Assembly: GCF_002806975.1 (NCBI RefSeq)
Contig: NZ_NIHD01000010.1
Coordinates: 62,001 to 126,000, forward strand
Direction of reading: 5' to 3'
Length of the DNA stretch: 64,000 nt
From: Marinobacter aromaticivorans
GTDB taxonomy: Bacteria > Pseudomonadota > Gammaproteobacteria > Pseudomonadales > Oleiphilaceae
Shown: piece after piece, positions 25,845 through 37,089 of the stretch
Position numbering within the stretch: position 1 is the stretch's first letter
Layout of the letters: each line of letters starts with the position of its first letter
Notes under the pieces: model-generated
What the model saw: only the letters and a program-made list of their open reading frames with translations
What the model was told of the DNA's origin: nothing
Database searches by the model: none
Position numbers and translations under genes: made by a program

Positions 25845-26456
25845 TTACACGCCCTTTATTACATCAATCCTGCCACGTGCCAGCCGTACCCTGCCCTTGC
25901 GCTCAAGCTCTTTCAGCAAGCGGCTGACAACTTCCCGGGCGGTCCCAAGCTCAACTGCCAGCTCCTGGTGGGTTATGTGTATGGGGCTGCGGCGCACCTG
26001 GAGCCATTCTTCAAGGCGCTCATCCATGCGGCGAAAGGCCACCTCTTCAACCAGCAGCATCAGGTCGTCGAGCCGACGCCCATACGACTCCATGATCCCC
26101 AGGCGAAAGGCCGCCGACTGGTCCATCAGCCGGTCAAACAGCCCCCGGGACACCATGGCAGCTTCGGACTCCTCTTCCACAAAGGCCTCGGCGCGGTAGC
26201 CATAGCCCGTCATCAGGCAACCAATAGACAGGGTGCAAATATCATCGGCACCCATGCGGTACAGTACGATGCTGTTGCCGGAGGCGCCCGTCATCTGGAC
26301 TTTTACCGCACCACTGAGCATCAACGGCAAGCCCCTGCAGTGCTCGCCCGCGCGAAACAGGATTTTCCCCGGAGGAAAGCGCATAACCTGAATACTTTCC
26401 ACAGCTTCCTTTTGAAGCTGCGGGGGCAAGGTTTGCAGAATACTGTGGTGCAACAT
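25845..26456 (-). CDS. Crp/Fnr family transcriptional regulator
   Basis: The start 26456 follows AGGAAGATTC; a longer frame to 26489 lacks support. The 203-residue protein has a cyclic-nucleotide-binding-like beta roll (Phe-Pro-Pro-Gly-Lys-Ile-Leu-Phe-Arg-Ala-Gly-Glu near 27, Gly-Leu-Pro-Leu-Met-Leu-Ser-Gly) and a C-terminal helix-turn-helix (Thr-His-Gln-Glu-Leu-Ala-Val-Glu-Leu-Gly-Thr-Ala-Arg-Glu-Val-Val-Ser-Arg). The N-terminal Fnr iron-sulfur Cys cluster is absent, so it is not a true Fnr; one Cys pair in Asp-Ile-Cys-Thr-Leu-Ser-Ile-Gly-Cys might sense redox. It diverges from the DUF2892 gene, a common partnership. Confidence 0.9.
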   Translation of the reverse strand: MLHHSILQTLPPQLQKEAVESIQVMRFPPGKILFRAGEHCRGLPLMLSGAVKVQMTGASGNSIVLYRMGADDICTLSIGCLMTGYGYRAEAFVEEESEAAMVSRGLFDRLMDQSAAFRLGIMESYGRRLDDLMLLVEEVAFRRMDERLEEWLQVRRSPIHITHQELAVELGTAREVVSRLLKELERKGRVRLARGRIDVIKGV

Positions 26457-26569
26457 GAATCTTCCTTGGGCGTTAAAATACAATACCAATGTGACTTTAT
26501 CACTGAACTGGTTTGCGGTGAGCGCTAAAGTAGGAACCCTGGCCTCATACCAACACAGGAGAATGGATT

Positions 26570-26758
26570 ATGAGCGTTAATATGGGTTCTGCAGACCGGA
26601 TCATTCGTGCCATTGTTGGCATTGTACTTCTGGCATTGGTGTTTGTCGGCCCACAAACACCCTGGGGCTGGATCGGTATTGTGCCACTGGCAACGGCGCT
26701 GATGGGTAACTGCCCTGCGTATTCACTGCTGGGGATAAAAACCTGCAAAAAGCAGTAA
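26570..26758 (+). CDS. DUF2892 small membrane protein
   Basis: The 62-residue protein begins Met-Ser-Val-Asn-Met-Gly-Ser-Ala-Asp-Arg-Ile-Ile-Arg and contains two membrane helices joined by a Pro-Gln-Thr-Pro-Trp-Gly-Trp turn, ending in Asn-Cys-Pro-Ala-Tyr-Ser-Leu-Leu-Gly-Ile-Lys-Thr-Cys, the DUF2892 pattern also found fused to rhodanese domains (YgaP type). ACAGGAGA precedes the ATG. It is divergent from the Crp/Fnr regulator, which probably controls it; a role in sulfur or redox stress is suggested by family context only. Confidence 0.9.
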   Translation: MSVNMGSADRIIRAIVGIVLLALVFVGPQTPWGWIGIVPLATALMGNCPAYSLLGIKTCKKQ

Positions 26759-26772
26759 GCTGATCCAGGTAC

Positions 26773-26811
26773 AAAAAAAGCCGAAGTGACGGGGAATCGC
26801 TTCGGCTTTTT
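26773..26811 (+). terminator. Intrinsic terminator
   Basis: AAAAAAAGCCGAAG pairs with CTTCGGCTTTTT around a 12-nt loop. It lies between the DUF2892 gene and the convergent MerR gene and has a T run in both directions. Confidence 0.85.
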
Positions 26812-26827
26812 CGTTTGGAGGGTCTGT

Positions 26828-27193
26828 TTACTTTGCCGGGGCGTTAAGAACGTCCAGAACCTCTTCCAGTTCGATGATCATCTGCCGGATAAGCTGCTTG
26901 TACTGGGTGGTGTCGTCCTTCACCTCATGACTGCTGAGCTTCTGCTTGGCGCCACCAATCGTATAGCCCTGCTCGTACAGCAGGCTGCGTATCTGGCGAA
27001 TGGTAATTACATCGGCACGCTGGTAATAACGGCGGTTACCGCGACGTTTTACCGGTGACAATTGCGGAAACTCTTGTTCCCAATAGCGCAGCACATGAGC
27101 CTTCACTGCACACAGATCGGCAACTTCACCTATTGTGAAGTAACGCTTCCCGGGAATCGCGGGGAGTTCGTTGTTATGACTGGGTTCCAACAT
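26828..27193 (-). CDS. MerR family regulator (ihfA-associated)
   Basis: The 121-residue protein has an N-terminal MerR winged helix ([24 protein letters not shown]) and a C-terminal helical segment. It has no metal-binding Cys cluster. It starts inside the end of ihfA with a 20-bp overlap, as the final gene of the pheST-ihfA operon. This arrangement is conserved in Pseudomonas and relatives; its targets are not known to me. Confidence 0.9.
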   Translation of the reverse strand: MLEPSHNNELPAIPGKRYFTIGEVADLCAVKAHVLRYWEQEFPQLSPVKRRGNRRYYQRADVITIRQIRSLLYEQGYTIGGAKQKLSSHEVKDDTTQYKQLIRQMIIELEEVLDVLNAPAK

Positions 27194-27476
27194 ACGCTTC
27201 TACTTTCTGTTTCAGTTTCTGTCCCGGGCGAAACGTAACAACACGTCGTGCGCTTATCGGAATCTCTTCACCGGTCTTCGGGTTTCGTCCCGGACGCTGC
27301 TTTTTATCCCGCAGGTCGAAGTTACCGAAACCCGACAGCTTCACCTGTTCGTTGTGGCTGAGTGCGCCTCTGATCTCATCGAAGAAAGCTTCTACCATTT
27401 CCTTGGCTTCGCGTTTGTTCAGGCCCAATTCCTCATACAAGCGCTCTGCCATTTCCGCTTTCGTCAAAGCCGCCAT
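27174..27476 (-). CDS. ihfA: Integration host factor subunit alpha
   Basis: The 100-residue HU/IHF fold protein starts [11 protein letters not shown] and carries [11 protein letters not shown] and the DNA-intercalating [11 protein letters not shown]. It bends DNA as a heterodimer with IhfB and acts in recombination, replication and sigma54 transcription. It follows pheT by 3 bp as in most gammaproteobacteria. Confidence 0.97.
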   Translation of the reverse strand: MAALTKAEMAERLYEELGLNKREAKEMVEAFFDEIRGALSHNEQVKLSGFGNFDLRDKKQRPGRNPKTGEEIPISARRVVTFRPGQKLKQKVEAYVGTQS

Positions 27477-27479
27477 GTC

Positions 27480-29852
27480 TCAACTCCTCAGTGTTGCCCC
27501 CAACTCTTCCTTCAGTGCATCGATAACACTGTTGAAGAGCGAATGCACTTCATCTTCATTCAACGTACGTTCAGGATGCTGCCAGAACAAGCTGAGTGCC
27601 AGGCTACGATTACCCTCACCCAGGCTCTCTCCTTCATAGACATCAAACGCACGCAACGCCGTCAGTCGCTCGCCAGCGTGTTTTCGGGCGACACGCTCGA
27701 CTTCGGTAAATGCGACATCATTACCAACAATAATAGCCAAATCACGCCGAACTTCCGGAAATTTTGAAATTTCTTTGAAATTAGGCACATATCCGGTAAC
27801 GATCGAATTCAAGGATAGCTCAAACATCAGGATCGTGCCATTAAGTTCAAGATTTTTCTGAATTTGTGGATGCAGTGTGCCCAGCCACCCTACATGTTCA
27901 CCATCCCGAAGGAGTTCAGCGGTCTGGCCCGGGTGCAACGCGGGGTGCCAACTGCCAACAAAGTCGATTTGAACGCCCAGTAAGCTGAACAGTCCTTCCA
28001 ACTCTCCTTTTACATCAAAGAAGTCGGCATTTCTGCGACCATTCGCCCAGTTTTCCGGGTATTGGGTACCAACAACCACGCCGGCCAGCATGGGCTTCTG
28101 ATCAATGCGCTGGTCGTCCTGCAAAAAGCGTAGGCCGGTTTCGAACAGGCGAATGCGCGGTTGCTGGCGGTTCTGGTTGTAGGCGACGGTTTTAAGCAAC
28201 CCGCTCCAGAGGCTCGTGCGCATAACCGACAGATCTGCAGAAATCGGATTTGCCAGAACAATACCCTCACGCTCGGGATCTATCTGAGCCTGCACCCTGG
28301 GATCCACAAAGCTATAGGTGATCGCCTCCTGGTAACCATGGGAGACAAAGTAATTCTTGAGGGCCGATATCGGGCGCGTCGCTTCCGCATTCTCCCGCAA
28401 ACCAAGAGAACCTGTAGGTTCCGTGACCGGAAGATTGTTGTAACCGTAGATGCGGCCGACCTCTTCAATGAGATCTTCTTCTATTGTGATATCCGGGCGA
28501 AAACTGGGCACAACAATCCGCCAGCCATCCTTCAGCAGCTTATCAATCTGCAAACCAAGCCGGATCAGGATTTCCTCAACCGTGGTGCGGTCAATATCCA
28601 GGCCCAGCACATCTGCCAGGCGCTTTGACCGCAAATCAATTGTCCGCTTTTCCGGCAGATGTTCGTGGCTGGTAACCTCAACAATTTCGCCGGGCTCGCC
28701 GCCCACGATATCCATCAAGAGCCTTGTTGCCCGCTCCATGGCGTCGCGGGCAAGCTCATAATCCACGCCCCGCTCAAAACGATGGGAAGCATCCGTGTGC
28801 AAACCATAATGGCGGGCCTTGCCGGCAAGGGCGATTGGCTCAAAGTAAGCAGACTCCAGCACCAGATCACGAGCCTTCTGGCTCACACCCGAGTGCTCGC
28901 CACCCATGATGCCAGCGATAGCGATGGGTTTTTCATGGTCAGCAATTACCAGAGTCTCACTTGTCAGCTCAACTTCCTGTCCATCCAGCAGCACCAGTTT
29001 CTCTGCCGGCTTTGCCATACGCACCACAATGCCCTTGCTGATCTCATCACGATCAAAGGCATGCATGGGCTGGCCCAGCTCGAGCATCACGTAATTGGTA
29101 ACGTCAACGGCCGGATCAATTGAGCGCAGGCCTGAACGGCGGAGTTTCTCCTGCATCCACAACGGTGTTTTCGCCTGGAGATTCACATTGCGGAGAATAC
29201 GCCCAAGATAGCGCGGACAAGCTTCCGGAGCATCTACACGAATATCCGGTACCTCAGAGTGCACAGCCTCAACCGGGTCAATTTCTGGCGCCTGGGCAAC
29301 CAGGCTGTTCAGCACGCCCACTTCACGGGCAATACCCTTAACAGACAGGCAATCGCTGCGATTCGGCGTCAGATCCACATCAATGGCTACGTCATTCAGC
29401 CTGAGGTAATCGCTTACCTCTGCCCCTACTGGCGCATCCGCAGGCAACTCCATAAGGCCATCATGATTTTCAGACAACCCAAGCTCTGCTTCAGAGCATA
29501 GCATGCCTTCTGAAGCCTGGCCGCGGAGCTTTGCTTTACGGATTTTGAAGTCACCGGGCAACACCGCACCAACGACTGCGAAAGGCACCTTGAGGCCCTG
29601 GCGCACATTGGGGGCACCGCACACAACCTGAAGGGTCTGACTTCCATCATTAACCTGGCATACCCGCAGCTTGTCCGCGTCAGGGTGTGGCTCCACAGAC
29701 ACAACCTCGCCAACCACAACGCCCTGAAACCTGCCGGCCACGGGTTCGAAGCCATCGACTTCCAGCCCTGCCATTGTAATCTGATCCATCAGCTCCTGGG
29801 AGCTGATCTCCGGGTTAACCCACTCGCGCAGCCACTGCTCACTGAATTTCAT
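27480..29852 (-). CDS. pheT: Phenylalanyl-tRNA synthetase beta subunit
   Basis: The 790-residue protein has the full bacterial domain order: tRNA-binding OB (EMAP-like) domain at about 40-150, B3/B4 editing region near 210-380, B5, a catalytic-like core from about 475 and a C-terminal anticodon-binding FDX-ACB domain (about 695-790, Lys-Phe-Pro-Glu-Val-Arg-Arg-Asp-Leu-Ala). It charges tRNA-Phe together with PheS. It lies 60 bp after pheS in the operon. Confidence 0.97.
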   Translation of the reverse strand: MKFSEQWLREWVNPEISSQELMDQITMAGLEVDGFEPVAGRFQGVVVGEVVSVEPHPDADKLRVCQVNDGSQTLQVVCGAPNVRQGLKVPFAVVGAVLPGDFKIRKAKLRGQASEGMLCSEAELGLSENHDGLMELPADAPVGAEVSDYLRLNDVAIDVDLTPNRSDCLSVKGIAREVGVLNSLVAQAPEIDPVEAVHSEVPDIRVDAPEACPRYLGRILRNVNLQAKTPLWMQEKLRRSGLRSIDPAVDVTNYVMLELGQPMHAFDRDEISKGIVVRMAKPAEKLVLLDGQEVELTSETLVIADHEKPIAIAGIMGGEHSGVSQKARDLVLESAYFEPIALAGKARHYGLHTDASHRFERGVDYELARDAMERATRLLMDIVGGEPGEIVEVTSHEHLPEKRTIDLRSKRLADVLGLDIDRTTVEEILIRLGLQIDKLLKDGWRIVVPSFRPDITIEEDLIEEVGRIYGYNNLPVTEPTGSLGLRENAEATRPISALKNYFVSHGYQEAITYSFVDPRVQAQIDPEREGIVLANPISADLSVMRTSLWSGLLKTVAYNQNRQQPRIRLFETGLRFLQDDQRIDQKPMLAGVVVGTQYPENWANGRRNADFFDVKGELEGLFSLLGVQIDFVGSWHPALHPGQTAELLRDGEHVGWLGTLHPQIQKNLELNGTILMFELSLNSIVTGYVPNFKEISKFPEVRRDLAIIVGNDVAFTEVERVARKHAGERLTALRAFDVYEGESLGEGNRSLALSLFWQHPERTLNEDEVHSLFNSVIDALKEELGATLRS

Positions 29853-29912
29853 GCTTATTGCCTTGTCCTGATGCGGTTCCGACTTTTGGTTTTGATGCCG
29901 TAGAACGCGGTG

Positions 29913-31038
<1,126 letters not shown>

Positions 31039-31072
31039 GGTTCGATTCGTAATCGATGAAAGAGCTAAGCGA

Positions 31073-31426
31073 TCAAAGGGATGCTTTCGCCTTCTCAACC
31101 ACAGCAGCAAAGGCCTGCTGCTCGTTCATGGCCAGGTCAGCCAGAACCTTACGATCAATTTCCACATTTGCCTTTTTCAGGCCGGAGATCAAACGGCTAT
31201 ACGACAGGCCGTTAGCCCGGGCGCCGGCGTTGATACGGGCAATCCACAGGGCGCGGAAGGCGCGCTTGCGGTTACGACGGTCGCGATATGCATACTGACC
31301 GGCTTTGATGACCGCCTGCTTGGCAACGCGGAATACACGGCTACGAGCACCGTAGTAACCCTTGGCCTGCTTTAAAACCTTCTTGTGACGACGACGTGCA
31401 ACCACGCCACGCTTAACACGAGCCAT
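31073..31426 (-). CDS. rplT: 50S ribosomal protein L20
   Basis: The 117-residue basic protein matches L20 throughout: [18 protein letters not shown] and Ala-Leu-Trp-Ile-Ala-Arg-Ile-Asn-Ala. It binds 23S rRNA early in large-subunit assembly, and in many bacteria represses its own operon. It sits in the canonical order after rpmI. Confidence 0.98.
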   Translation of the reverse strand: MARVKRGVVARRRHKKVLKQAKGYYGARSRVFRVAKQAVIKAGQYAYRDRRNRKRAFRALWIARINAGARANGLSYSRLISGLKKANVEIDRKVLADLAMNEQQAFAAVVEKAKASL

Positions 31427-31470
31427 ACTTTAATCCTTCTACCTTGAAACCGTTGAGTGAGTAGTCCGTG

Positions 31471-31662
31471 TTACTTACGGAGCATACGCTTTACGGAAGC
31501 CACATCAGATTTGGCAACCAATGAAGTACCACGCAGCTGACGCTTACGCTTGGGGCTCTTCTTGGTCAGGATGTGACTGGTGAAGGCTGACTTGCGCTTG
31601 AAGCCGGTAGCAGTTTTCTTGAACCGCTTAGCCGCTCCACTTTTCGTTTTCATTTTCGACAT
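31471..31662 (-). CDS. rpmI: 50S ribosomal protein L35
   Basis: The 63-residue protein begins [14 protein letters not shown] and contains [12 protein letters not shown], the L35 hallmarks. It lies between infC and rplT in the conserved operon. Confidence 0.98.
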   Translation of the reverse strand: MSKMKTKSGAAKRFKKTATGFKRKSAFTSHILTKKSPKRKRQLRGTSLVAKSDVASVKRMLRK

Positions 31663-31719
31663 TTTTTAAAACTCCGCATTCTGTTTTTAAATACATCAAT
31701 GTGAACCTGAACGACAAAA

Positions 31720-31738
31720 CCCCCGCCCAAGGCAGGGG
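31720..31738 (-). terminator. GC hairpin between infC and rpmI
   Basis: On the minus strand CCCCTGCC-TT-GGGCGGGGG is followed by TTTTG. It resembles a weak terminator and may be part of the leader structure through which L20 regulates rpmI-rplT in related bacteria; that role is inferred. Confidence 0.5.
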
Positions 31739-31757
31739 ATTCATCATTGAATCAGGC

Positions 31758-32297
31758 TCACTTCTTTTTGCGGGGGGCCACAATCATGGTCATTTGCCGG
31801 CCTTCCATTTTCGGCCGCATTTCTACCTGAGCAAGCGCCTCAACATCGGCTTCAATGCGCTCCATGAGCTTCATACCAATTTCCTGGTGTGCCATCTCAC
31901 GGCCACGGAAGCGGATAGTGATTTTGCCGCGGTCCCCGCCTTCAAGGAAACGTATCAGGTTGCGTAGTTTTACCTGATAATCCCCTTCTTCAGTTCCTGG
32001 TCGGAACTTAAGCTCTTTGACTTGCGTCTGCTTCTGTTTTTTCTTGGCAGCGGCCTTCGCCTTTTTCTCGTCGAAGACCTTTTTGCCATAATCCATTATT
32101 TTACAGACGATCGGATCGGAATCTGTAACCTGCACCAGATCCAGGGTCGCCTCCTCTGCCATCTTGAGGGCGTCTGCGATCGGAACTACACCTACCTGGT
32201 TGCCTTCGGCATCAATCAGGCGGACTTCAGTTGCATCAATATTCTCATTGATTGGCGCCTTTGGAGTACGCCCACCCCGATTCGTTCGCTGTTTAAT
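31758..32297 (-). CDS. infC: Translation initiation factor IF-3, AUU start codon
   Basis: The 179-residue reading begins at ATT (32295-32297) and runs Lys-Gln-Arg-Thr-Asn-Arg-Gly-Gly-Arg, then Ile-Asn-Glu-Asn-Ile, the conserved IF-3 N-terminal domain; the first ATG (32162) would remove that domain. An AUU start is the known hallmark of infC and makes the factor limit its own translation, because IF-3 discriminates against non-AUG codons. GGAG lies 8 bases upstream within the end of thrS. IF-3 prevents subunit joining and checks the initiator tRNA. It begins 2 bp after the thrS stop. Confidence 0.96.
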   Translation of the reverse strand: MKQRTNRGGRTPKAPINENIDATEVRLIDAEGNQVGVVPIADALKMAEEATLDLVQVTDSDPIVCKIMDYGKKVFDEKKAKAAAKKKQKQTQVKELKFRPGTEEGDYQVKLRNLIRFLEGGDRGKITIRFRGREMAHQEIGMKLMERIEADVEALAQVEMRPKMEGRQMTMIVAPRKKK

Positions 32298-32299
32298 AG

Positions 32300-34225
32300 T
32301 TAAATCTCCGTCTTGATTCTGCCCTTGCGCTCAACATCATCTTTCAGAAGTTGTTCGAACGCTTCGAGCGATAGGGTTCCCAAATCTTCACCTTTGCGGG
32401 TTCTCACCGCAACGGCGTTGTTCTCGACTTCTTTATCGCCGACAACAGCAAGAAAAGGAACTTTGTTAATTGTATGCTCGCGGATTTTAAAGCCGATCTT
32501 CTCGTTTCTCAAGTCAGCATTTACCCTAAAGCCCAAAGAATCCAGTTTTTTCGCCAGATTCTGACAATAATCACGCTGGTTATCGGTAATATTGAGAATC
32601 GCCACCTGGGTTGGAGCCAGCCAGGTCGGGAAAGCTCCCTCGTACTCTTCAATCAGAATACCAATAAACCGCTCAAACGAGCCAAGCACGGCCCGATGCA
32701 GCATCACTGGCGTCTTGCGCTCGGAGTTGTCGGCAACATATTGTGCACCGAGGCGCCCGGGCATGGAAAAATCCACCTGGATAGTGCCGCATTGCCACAC
32801 CCGCCCGATACAGTCCTTCAGAGAAAACTCGATTTTCGGGCCATAAAACGCACCCTCACCCGGCAGCAACTCCCAATCCACACCTTCGCGGTTCAGCGCT
32901 TTTTCCAGAGCAGCTTCGGCTTTATCCCATACCTCGTCGGACCCTACACGTTTTTCAGGGCGGGTCGAAAGCTTATACAGGATCTGATCAAATCCGAAGT
33001 CTGCGTAAACCTCGTGCAGAAGTTCAATAAACTTTGAAACTTCCGGCTGAATGGCATCTTCTTCGCAGAATATGTGGGCATCATCCTGGGTAAACCCACG
33101 AACTCTCATCAGGCCATGGAGTGCACCGGATGCTTCATTGCGGTGGCATGAACCAAATTCCGCAAGCCGCAACGGTAGATCCTTGTAGCTTTTCAGCCCC
33201 TGATTGAACACCTGTATATGGCATGGGCAGTTCATGGGCTTGATGGCGAAGTCGTGCTTTTCGGATTCCGTGGTAAACATATCATCACGGAACTTGTCCC
33301 AGTGGCCGGACTGTTCCCACAAACTGCGCGAGACCACCTGGGGCGTCTTGATTTCTTTGTAGCCATGCCGGTGCAACTTGGCCCGCATGTATTGCTCAAT
33401 CTCCTGGTATACGGACCATCCGTCCGGGTGCCAGAACACCATCCCCGGCGACTCTTCCTGCATGTGGAACAGTTTCAGTTTCTTACCGATCTTGCGATGA
33501 TCGCGCTTTTCCGCCTCTTCCAGCCTGTGCAGATAGGCCTTGAGATCTTTCTTGTTACCCCAGGCAGTGCCATACACCCGCTGCAACTGCTCATTGTCGG
33601 TATCGCCGCGCCAGTATGCGCCGGCAACCTTGGTCAGCTTGAAAGCTTTCAGTTTTCCGGTACTTGGCACATGGGGGCCACGGCACAGATCGATAAAGTC
33701 ACCCTGGCGATAGAAAGAGAGATCTTCATCACCGGGAATATCTTCAATAATCCGGACTTTATACTCCTCCCCCATCTCGTCAAACAGCTTTACCGCCTCG
33801 CTACGGGAAAGCACCGAGCGGGATACCGGGATATCCTGTTTGGCCAGCTCTTCCATGCGCTTTTCGATCCTGGCCAGGTCTTCATTGGTGAAGGGCCGGT
33901 CGAACTTGAAGTCATAGTAAAAACCGTTGTCGACAACCGGCCCGATGGTCACCTGTGCCGACGGGAACAGCTCTTTAACGGCCATGGCAAGCAAGTGGGC
34001 GGTGGAGTGACGAATAATATCAACGCCCTCCTCATCCCGGTCTGTGATGATGGCCAGTTCGGCGTCGTGCTCTATCGAGTAACTTGTATCCACGAGCCTG
34101 CCGTCAACCTTGCCGGCGAGAGCGGCTTTGGCAAGGCCGGCGCCAATATCGGCGGCAACATCGTAAACGGTTACGGGCTCTGAAAAACTACGGTGACTGC
34201 CGTCCGGCAGGGTTATGACGGGCAT
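32300..34225 (-). CDS. thrS: Threonyl-tRNA synthetase
   Basis: The 641-residue protein has an N-terminal TGS domain (about 1-60), the editing domain with His-Ser-Thr-Ala-His-Leu-Leu-Ala near 73, the class II catalytic core (Met-Asn-Cys-Pro-Cys-His near 332, Arg-Asn-Glu-Ala-Ser-Gly-Ala-Leu-His near 364) and a C-terminal anticodon-binding domain. The start at the internal Met (Met-Pro-Val-Ile-Thr-Leu-Pro-Asp-Gly) gives the usual length and lies behind AGGAGC; a 24-codon TTG-started extension is not credible. It is the first gene of the thrS-infC-rpmI-rplT-pheST-ihfA-merR block. Confidence 0.96.
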   Translation of the reverse strand: MPVITLPDGSHRSFSEPVTVYDVAADIGAGLAKAALAGKVDGRLVDTSYSIEHDAELAIITDRDEEGVDIIRHSTAHLLAMAVKELFPSAQVTIGPVVDNGFYYDFKFDRPFTNEDLARIEKRMEELAKQDIPVSRSVLSRSEAVKLFDEMGEEYKVRIIEDIPGDEDLSFYRQGDFIDLCRGPHVPSTGKLKAFKLTKVAGAYWRGDTDNEQLQRVYGTAWGNKKDLKAYLHRLEEAEKRDHRKIGKKLKLFHMQEESPGMVFWHPDGWSVYQEIEQYMRAKLHRHGYKEIKTPQVVSRSLWEQSGHWDKFRDDMFTTESEKHDFAIKPMNCPCHIQVFNQGLKSYKDLPLRLAEFGSCHRNEASGALHGLMRVRGFTQDDAHIFCEEDAIQPEVSKFIELLHEVYADFGFDQILYKLSTRPEKRVGSDEVWDKAEAALEKALNREGVDWELLPGEGAFYGPKIEFSLKDCIGRVWQCGTIQVDFSMPGRLGAQYVADNSERKTPVMLHRAVLGSFERFIGILIEEYEGAFPTWLAPTQVAILNITDNQRDYCQNLAKKLDSLGFRVNADLRNEKIGFKIREHTINKVPFLAVVGDKEVENNAVAVRTRKGEDLGTLSLEAFEQLLKDDVERKGRIKTEI

Positions 34226-34330
34226 GAAAAGCTCCTGTTGATGACTCAGCGGTGATCTATACCAGAGACCACATGTTGACGGCATTCCGCGACACAAACC
34301 GCGGGCCGTTTGGTGGCCGGAGTTTACCAG

Positions 34331-34362
34331 AAAAAAACCCGGCGGGTTAATGCCGGGTTTTG
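34331..34362 (-). terminator. Intrinsic terminator of the TRAP genes
   Basis: On the minus strand AAAACCCGGC pairs with GCCGGGTTTTTTT over an 8-nt loop, about 30 bp after the fused TRAP permease stop. Confidence 0.85.
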
Positions 34363-34389
34363 CTTAATGACTATCAGGCCGGGATGAAT

Positions 34390-37002
34390 CTATTGACGCG
34401 AGGGCACAAAAGCCGGGCGCTCACCCTCCGCGGCCCTTCGCCGCAACTGGAGGAAAGCCAGCAGAGCAAGCAACAGCAACGCCGGAATGAACATCAGCTC
34501 TTTAGGCGGACGGGGGTTTGCCACCTGCACGGTGTCGATCGTCCAGCCAAAACTGAGCCCGGCTTTCTCGGCATCGCTGCCAAAGTTGACGAACTCGACA
34601 TTCGCCACGTCATCTGCCAGGGAAACTTCCAGCCCTGCCGCCGCCAGCCGTTCCTCGGGCGAATCGCCTGCCGGCAAGGGCAGTTTTACGAACTTCGAGA
34701 CATCTTCGCCGGACAACGACATGCCAGAGGCCTGCAGTATAATCGGCTGCCCTGCTGCAACTTCGTCTACGTGCTGCAGCAGTTCCGACCCTGGGCGATC
34801 GTTTGTGGGGGAATATATTTCATCCCACCAGAATCCTGGCCGGAACAGAGTGAACGTAATCAGCAACAGACCAATGGTTTCCCACCAGCGGGTCTTGGTG
34901 AACCAGAACCCCTGAGTGGCCGCAGAAAACACCAGCATGGCTGTCACCGCGCTGAACACGGTCACCAGTAGATCAAACCAGCCAGTCAGCCCGATGAGCA
35001 ACAACTGGGTATTGAAGATGAACATGAATGGCAAAATGGCGGTTCGGATGTCGTAGGTGAAGCCCTGGATCCCCGTTCGTATGGGGTCCGCCCCCGAAAT
35101 AGCCGCTGCCGCATAGGCCGCAAGCCCCACAGGCGGCGTATCATCCGCAAGTATGCCGAAATAGAACACGAACAGATGCACTGCGATCAGAGGCACCAGC
35201 AAGCCATTCTGCGCACCCAGGCTTACGATAACCGGCGCCATCAGGGTAGAGACCACAATATAGTTTGCCGTGGTAGGCAGCCCCATGCCAAGGATCAGGC
35301 TGATCACAGCGGTGAAGGCCAGCATAAGCAGCAGGTTGCCGCCGGAGATGAATTCCACAAACTGGGTCATCACCAGGCCAATACCGGTGAGCGTAACCGT
35401 ACCAACCACGATACCGGCGGTGGCAGTGGCAACACCAATACCCACCATATTCCTGGCGCCGGTAACCAGCGACAGGGCGAGGTCTGTACCACCCTGTTTC
35501 AGACCGGTCAGGTAATGCCCACTGTTGTTAAAGAATGCCTTCAACGGTCGCTGGGTGACGATGATAAACACCATGAATACCGTAGCCCAGAAGGCTGACA
35601 GCTGTGGCGAGAAGCGCTCGACCGTCAGGCACCAGACCAGCACCACCACAGGCAACAGAAAATAGAGACCGGTTTTGACCGTGGGGCCAACGGGAGGCAG
35701 TTTTTCCATTATTGAATCCGGATCTTCCTCCTCCAGATCCGGAAAACGCGAGGCATAGCCTACCAGCCCAATGTAAATAGCCACCAACAGAGGTGTCAGC
35801 ACCCACATGGCAGCATCGCCGAACACGTCTTTGGTCCAGCCAATTCCGTAATACACCGCAAGAGTCAGCACGCTCAACCCTAGCAACACCATTACCCATA
35901 CCAGCATGCGCTGGGCGAGGGTCGGCTTGTCCAGGCGTTCAATACCCTTCATGTTGAGCTTGCAGGCTTCCAGATGAACAATGTAAATCAGCGCAACATA
36001 GGAAATCATTGCCGGCAGAATCGCGTGTTTTATCACTTCCAGGTAGGAAATGCCTACGTACTCAACCATAAGAAACGCTGCCGCGCCCATGATTGGCGGC
36101 GTCAGTTGGCCATTGGTAGAGGCTGCCACTTCCACTGCGCCGGCTTTGGTCGCGGGAAAGCCTACGCGCTTCATTAGCGGAATAGTAAAGGTGCCGGTTG
36201 TAACAACGTTAGCGATGGAAGAACCGGAAATAATGCCACTCAGCCCACTGGCCACCACTGCAGCTTTGGCGGGGCCACCGCGCATGTGACCAAGCATGGC
36301 GTAGGCCACCTTGATAAAGTAGTTACCTGCACCTGCGCGCTCAAGCAAAGCGCCAAACAGCACGAAAAGGAAAACAAAGCTGGTTGAAACACCCAGTGCA
36401 ACACCGAAAACACCTTCCGTACCCAGCCACTGGTGCGAAGCGAGCTTGTTGAGGCTGGCTCCTTTGTGGGAGATAACATCTGGCATGTAAGGTCCGGCCA
36501 GGGAATAAATAATGAAAACACCCGCCACAACAGTGAGGGGCAGGCCCAGGGCGCGGCGCGTTGCCTCCAGAAGCAGCACCAGGCCAACCAGAGCAACCAC
36601 CAGATCCTGGGTATTGGGGGAACCGGGGCGACTGGCCAACTGATCATAAAAAACAAAAAGATACGATGCAGAAAATGCCGCAGCCAACGCCAGGATCCAG
36701 TCATAGACCGGCACGGCATTTACGTGCCTGCCCCGGATCATGGGGAAGGCTGCAAATGCCAGGAACGAGGCAAAAGCGAGGTGAATGGATCGCGACTCCG
36801 TGGAGTTGAACACGCCAATTTCAAAGATATACGGCAACGGGGACGCTATCCAGAGCTGGAAAAGAGACCAGAGCAAAGGAACAACAAAAAGAATGATCGC
36901 AGCAGGCCCGGTTGCAGCCCTTCCACCGGATTCGGTCTGAAGAAACTCCTCAACCTTCTGCTTGTCGATACTATCCCCGGCTCTCGAGTCGCTATTGGTC
37001 AT
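34390..37002 (-). CDS. TRAP transporter fused 4TM/12TM permease (TAXI type)
   Basis: The 870-residue inner-membrane protein joins the DctQ-like small and DctM-like large permease parts, with about 16-18 membrane helices. The DctM region shows Gly-Leu-Ser-Gly-Ile-Ile-Ser-Gly-Ser-Ser-Ile-Ala-Asn-Val near 253 and Gly-Met-Gly-Leu-Pro-Thr-Thr-Ala-Asn-Tyr near 570. A C-terminal extension of about 170 residues resembles DUF3394 and ends in one helix. Such fused permeases import organic acids or similar solutes with an ion gradient. The TAXI binding protein lies 87 bp upstream, so the two form one transporter. Confidence 0.93.
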   Translation of the reverse strand: MTNSDSRAGDSIDKQKVEEFLQTESGGRAATGPAAIILFVVPLLWSLFQLWIASPLPYIFEIGVFNSTESRSIHLAFASFLAFAAFPMIRGRHVNAVPVYDWILALAAAFSASYLFVFYDQLASRPGSPNTQDLVVALVGLVLLLEATRRALGLPLTVVAGVFIIYSLAGPYMPDVISHKGASLNKLASHQWLGTEGVFGVALGVSTSFVFLFVLFGALLERAGAGNYFIKVAYAMLGHMRGGPAKAAVVASGLSGIISGSSIANVVTTGTFTIPLMKRVGFPATKAGAVEVAASTNGQLTPPIMGAAAFLMVEYVGISYLEVIKHAILPAMISYVALIYIVHLEACKLNMKGIERLDKPTLAQRMLVWVMVLLGLSVLTLAVYYGIGWTKDVFGDAAMWVLTPLLVAIYIGLVGYASRFPDLEEEDPDSIMEKLPPVGPTVKTGLYFLLPVVVLVWCLTVERFSPQLSAFWATVFMVFIIVTQRPLKAFFNNSGHYLTGLKQGGTDLALSLVTGARNMVGIGVATATAGIVVGTVTLTGIGLVMTQFVEFISGGNLLLMLAFTAVISLILGMGLPTTANYIVVSTLMAPVIVSLGAQNGLLVPLIAVHLFVFYFGILADDTPPVGLAAYAAAAISGADPIRTGIQGFTYDIRTAILPFMFIFNTQLLLIGLTGWFDLLVTVFSAVTAMLVFSAATQGFWFTKTRWWETIGLLLITFTLFRPGFWWDEIYSPTNDRPGSELLQHVDEVAAGQPIILQASGMSLSGEDVSKFVKLPLPAGDSPEERLAAAGLEVSLADDVANVEFVNFGSDAEKAGLSFGWTIDTVQVANPRPPKELMFIPALLLLALLAFLQLRRRAAEGERPAFVPSRQ

Positions 37003-37089
37003 AGCAGAGTCCTGTCAGAGGGAAAGGGCAGATACATTAAAACTGCGGGCAGTCTCTGCCCGCAGCTGATTTCAATGCTGATAATCGAC

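Noticed and set aside
34226..34297. Upstream extension of thrS from TTG
   Set aside because: Adds 24 residues not seen in the family; the internal ATG has a good site and gives normal length.
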